Shown here: positions 63,214 to 64,000 of the stretch, piece by piece
How the letters are laid out: every line of letters starts with the position of its first letter
How positions within the stretch are numbered: the first letter of the stretch is position 1
NCBI RefSeq assembly: GCF_006715495.1
Contig: NZ_VFNI01000003.1
Span: 372,001-436,000 of the forward strand
Length of the DNA stretch: 64,000 nt
Reading direction: 5' to 3'
From: Herbaspirillum sp. SJZ106
Lineage (GTDB): Bacteria; Pseudomonadota; Gammaproteobacteria; Burkholderiales; Burkholderiaceae_D
Position numbers and translations under genes: made by a program
Notes under the pieces: model-generated
Database searches by the model: none
Seen by the model: only the letters and a program-made list of their open reading frames with translations
Told to the model about the DNA's origin: nothing

Positions 63214-64000
63214 TTACTTTTTCGGGTTGTAGCGGATATCGCCCTCGAACAGCTGCGCGGTGCCGCCGCTGAGGTCGGACTGCACCGGCCATACCTGGTG
63301 CCCGATGCGCAGTTCCGTGCCTTCATAGACCGCCTTGGCGACGACAATCCGGGCATCTTCGGCGGAGACCATGCCTTCCTTCATCTGCGCCACGTCTTCC
63401 AGCAGCGTCTTGACTTCGTAAGCCAGCGCCTTGCGCTTCTCGCTGGTTTCGAAAAGGATTTCCGGCGTGGCCTTCTCGGGGTTGAGCTTGTAGTAGCCCT
63501 GCTGCTTGATGGTGCGGTCCAGTTCGGCCACCTTGCGCGCGTATTCCTGTTCCTTGATGGCGATCTTTTCTTCGAGATAGGGATCCAGGCCCACCTGCAC
63601 GCGGGTCAGGTTGCCGGTGGGGGCGCCGATGACGTTGGCGCGGATCATGTTGGTGGCCTCGACGCGGCCGCCGATGATCTGGCCGGTGCGCGGGTTGCCC
63701 TTGCCCACCGTGATCTGGTCGCCGGCCAGCAGTTCGCACTGGCGCGCGTTGCCCAGCACCAGGATGTTTTCGCCGGCTTCGATGTGGGCGCTTTCGGCGA
63801 ACATCACCTGCACCGAGCCCTTGGCGCTGATGCGCGAGGCGATGGACGTGGTGCCGGCCGAGGCGGCCACGCCTTCGCTGTGGCCGATCACGCCGCCCTT
63901 GACGGTGACGTTGCCGCCGGCCACGATCTCGGCCGCCTCCACGGTCCCGTTCACCACCACGTCGCCGCCCACATGCAGCTTCATGCCGGTCATGACGTCG
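63214..64000 (-). CDS. FapA/DUF342-family protein (5' end cut by window)
   Basis: At least 262 residues; the frame stays open to the right edge and the family is much longer. VGGDVVVNGTVEAAEIVAGGNVTVKGGVIG and RISAKGSVQVMFAESAHIEAGENILV are the beta-helical repeats of FapA. A coiled-coil segment follows (YLEEKIAIKEQEYARKVAELDRTIK). FapA family proteins are polymer-like cytoplasmic proteins of uncertain role, sometimes near flagellar or c-di-GMP genes. Confidence 0.85.
   Translation of the reverse strand, partial: DVMTGMKLHVGGDVVVNGTVEAAEIVAGGNVTVKGGVIGHSEGVAASAGTTSIASRISAKGSVQVMFAESAHIEAGENILVLGNARQCELLAGDQITVGKGNPRTGQIIGGRVEATNMIRANVIGAPTGNLTRVQVGLDPYLEEKIAIKEQEYARKVAELDRTIKQQGYYKLNPEKATPEILFETSEKRKALAYEVKTLLEDVAQMKEGMVSAEDARIVVAKAVYEGTELRIGHQVWPVQSDLSGGTAQLFEGDIRYNPKK

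Noticed and set aside
1..64000. CRISPR arrays, insertion sequences, rRNA genes, toxin-antitoxin pairs
   Set aside because: Looked for regularly spaced repeats, transposase motifs and rRNA-like sequence; none found by eye.

Overview
The window looks like a chromosomal segment of a betaproteobacterium, most likely Oxalobacteraceae (Herbaspirillum or a close relative). This is an inference from the style of the housekeeping proteins (pcm-rhodanese-tolC order, tandem uppP genes, recQ, trmB, arfB) and from high-GC codon use right of about 24 kb. No 16S or other marker is present, so the genus is not proven.

Positions 1-23.8 kb: one long, almost gap-free leftward block for a surface polysaccharide, visibly lower in GC than the rest. 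Read in transcription order it starts with an RfaH/NusG-type antiterminator (23836-23339) and a 478-nt untranslated leader carrying an ops-like octamer. Then come pseC, a 3,4-ketoisomerase and 3-aminotransferase pair (FdtA/FdtB type), pseF, pseG, two formyltransferase-fold proteins, pseI, a PIG-L deacetylase, FkbM methyltransferases, a GT-B protein, an O-antigen polymerase/ligase-like membrane protein, a phytanoyl-dioxygenase-like protein, a one-chain ABC exporter, further transferases, and the UDP-L-FucNAc genes capE-capF-capG followed by a WbuB-type transferase cut by the window edge. The genes predict a glycan containing a pseudaminic-acid-type nonulosonate, a 3-amino-3,6-dideoxyhexose and L-FucNAc. 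PseB, PseH, FdtC, RmlAB, Wzx and an initiating transferase are not in the window.

Positions 24-39 kb: two RND efflux systems. The first (adaptor, pump, outer-membrane factor) is divergent from a TetR/AcrR gene, and its promoter contains a palindrome nearly identical to the E. coli AcrR operator as I remember it. Next come tolC, a rhodanese and pcm, then a second TetR-adaptor-RND operon without its own outer-membrane channel.

Positions 39-49.7 kb: ykgJ-like, arsC, two uppP paralogues, recQ, trmB, a tRNA-Gly(CCC) with an inverted decayed copy flanking an AT-rich insert, arfB (no ordinary start codon), yidB-like, a cold-shock gene followed by a highly structured non-coding tract, a uracil-DNA glycosylase-family gene, a tiny lipoprotein and a TRIC-type channel.

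Positions 49.8-64 kb: an autotransporter carrying a class A acid phosphatase domain, a small conserved-looking protein, an Aer-like chemoreceptor, a MazG-like pyrophosphohydrolase, a methyltransferase with a regulatory domain, an exported protein, a DUF2325 protein, a WYL regulator with a VOC protein, a bile-acid-symporter-family protein divergent from a LysR regulator, a Cys-containing hypothetical, and a FapA-like protein cut by the right edge.
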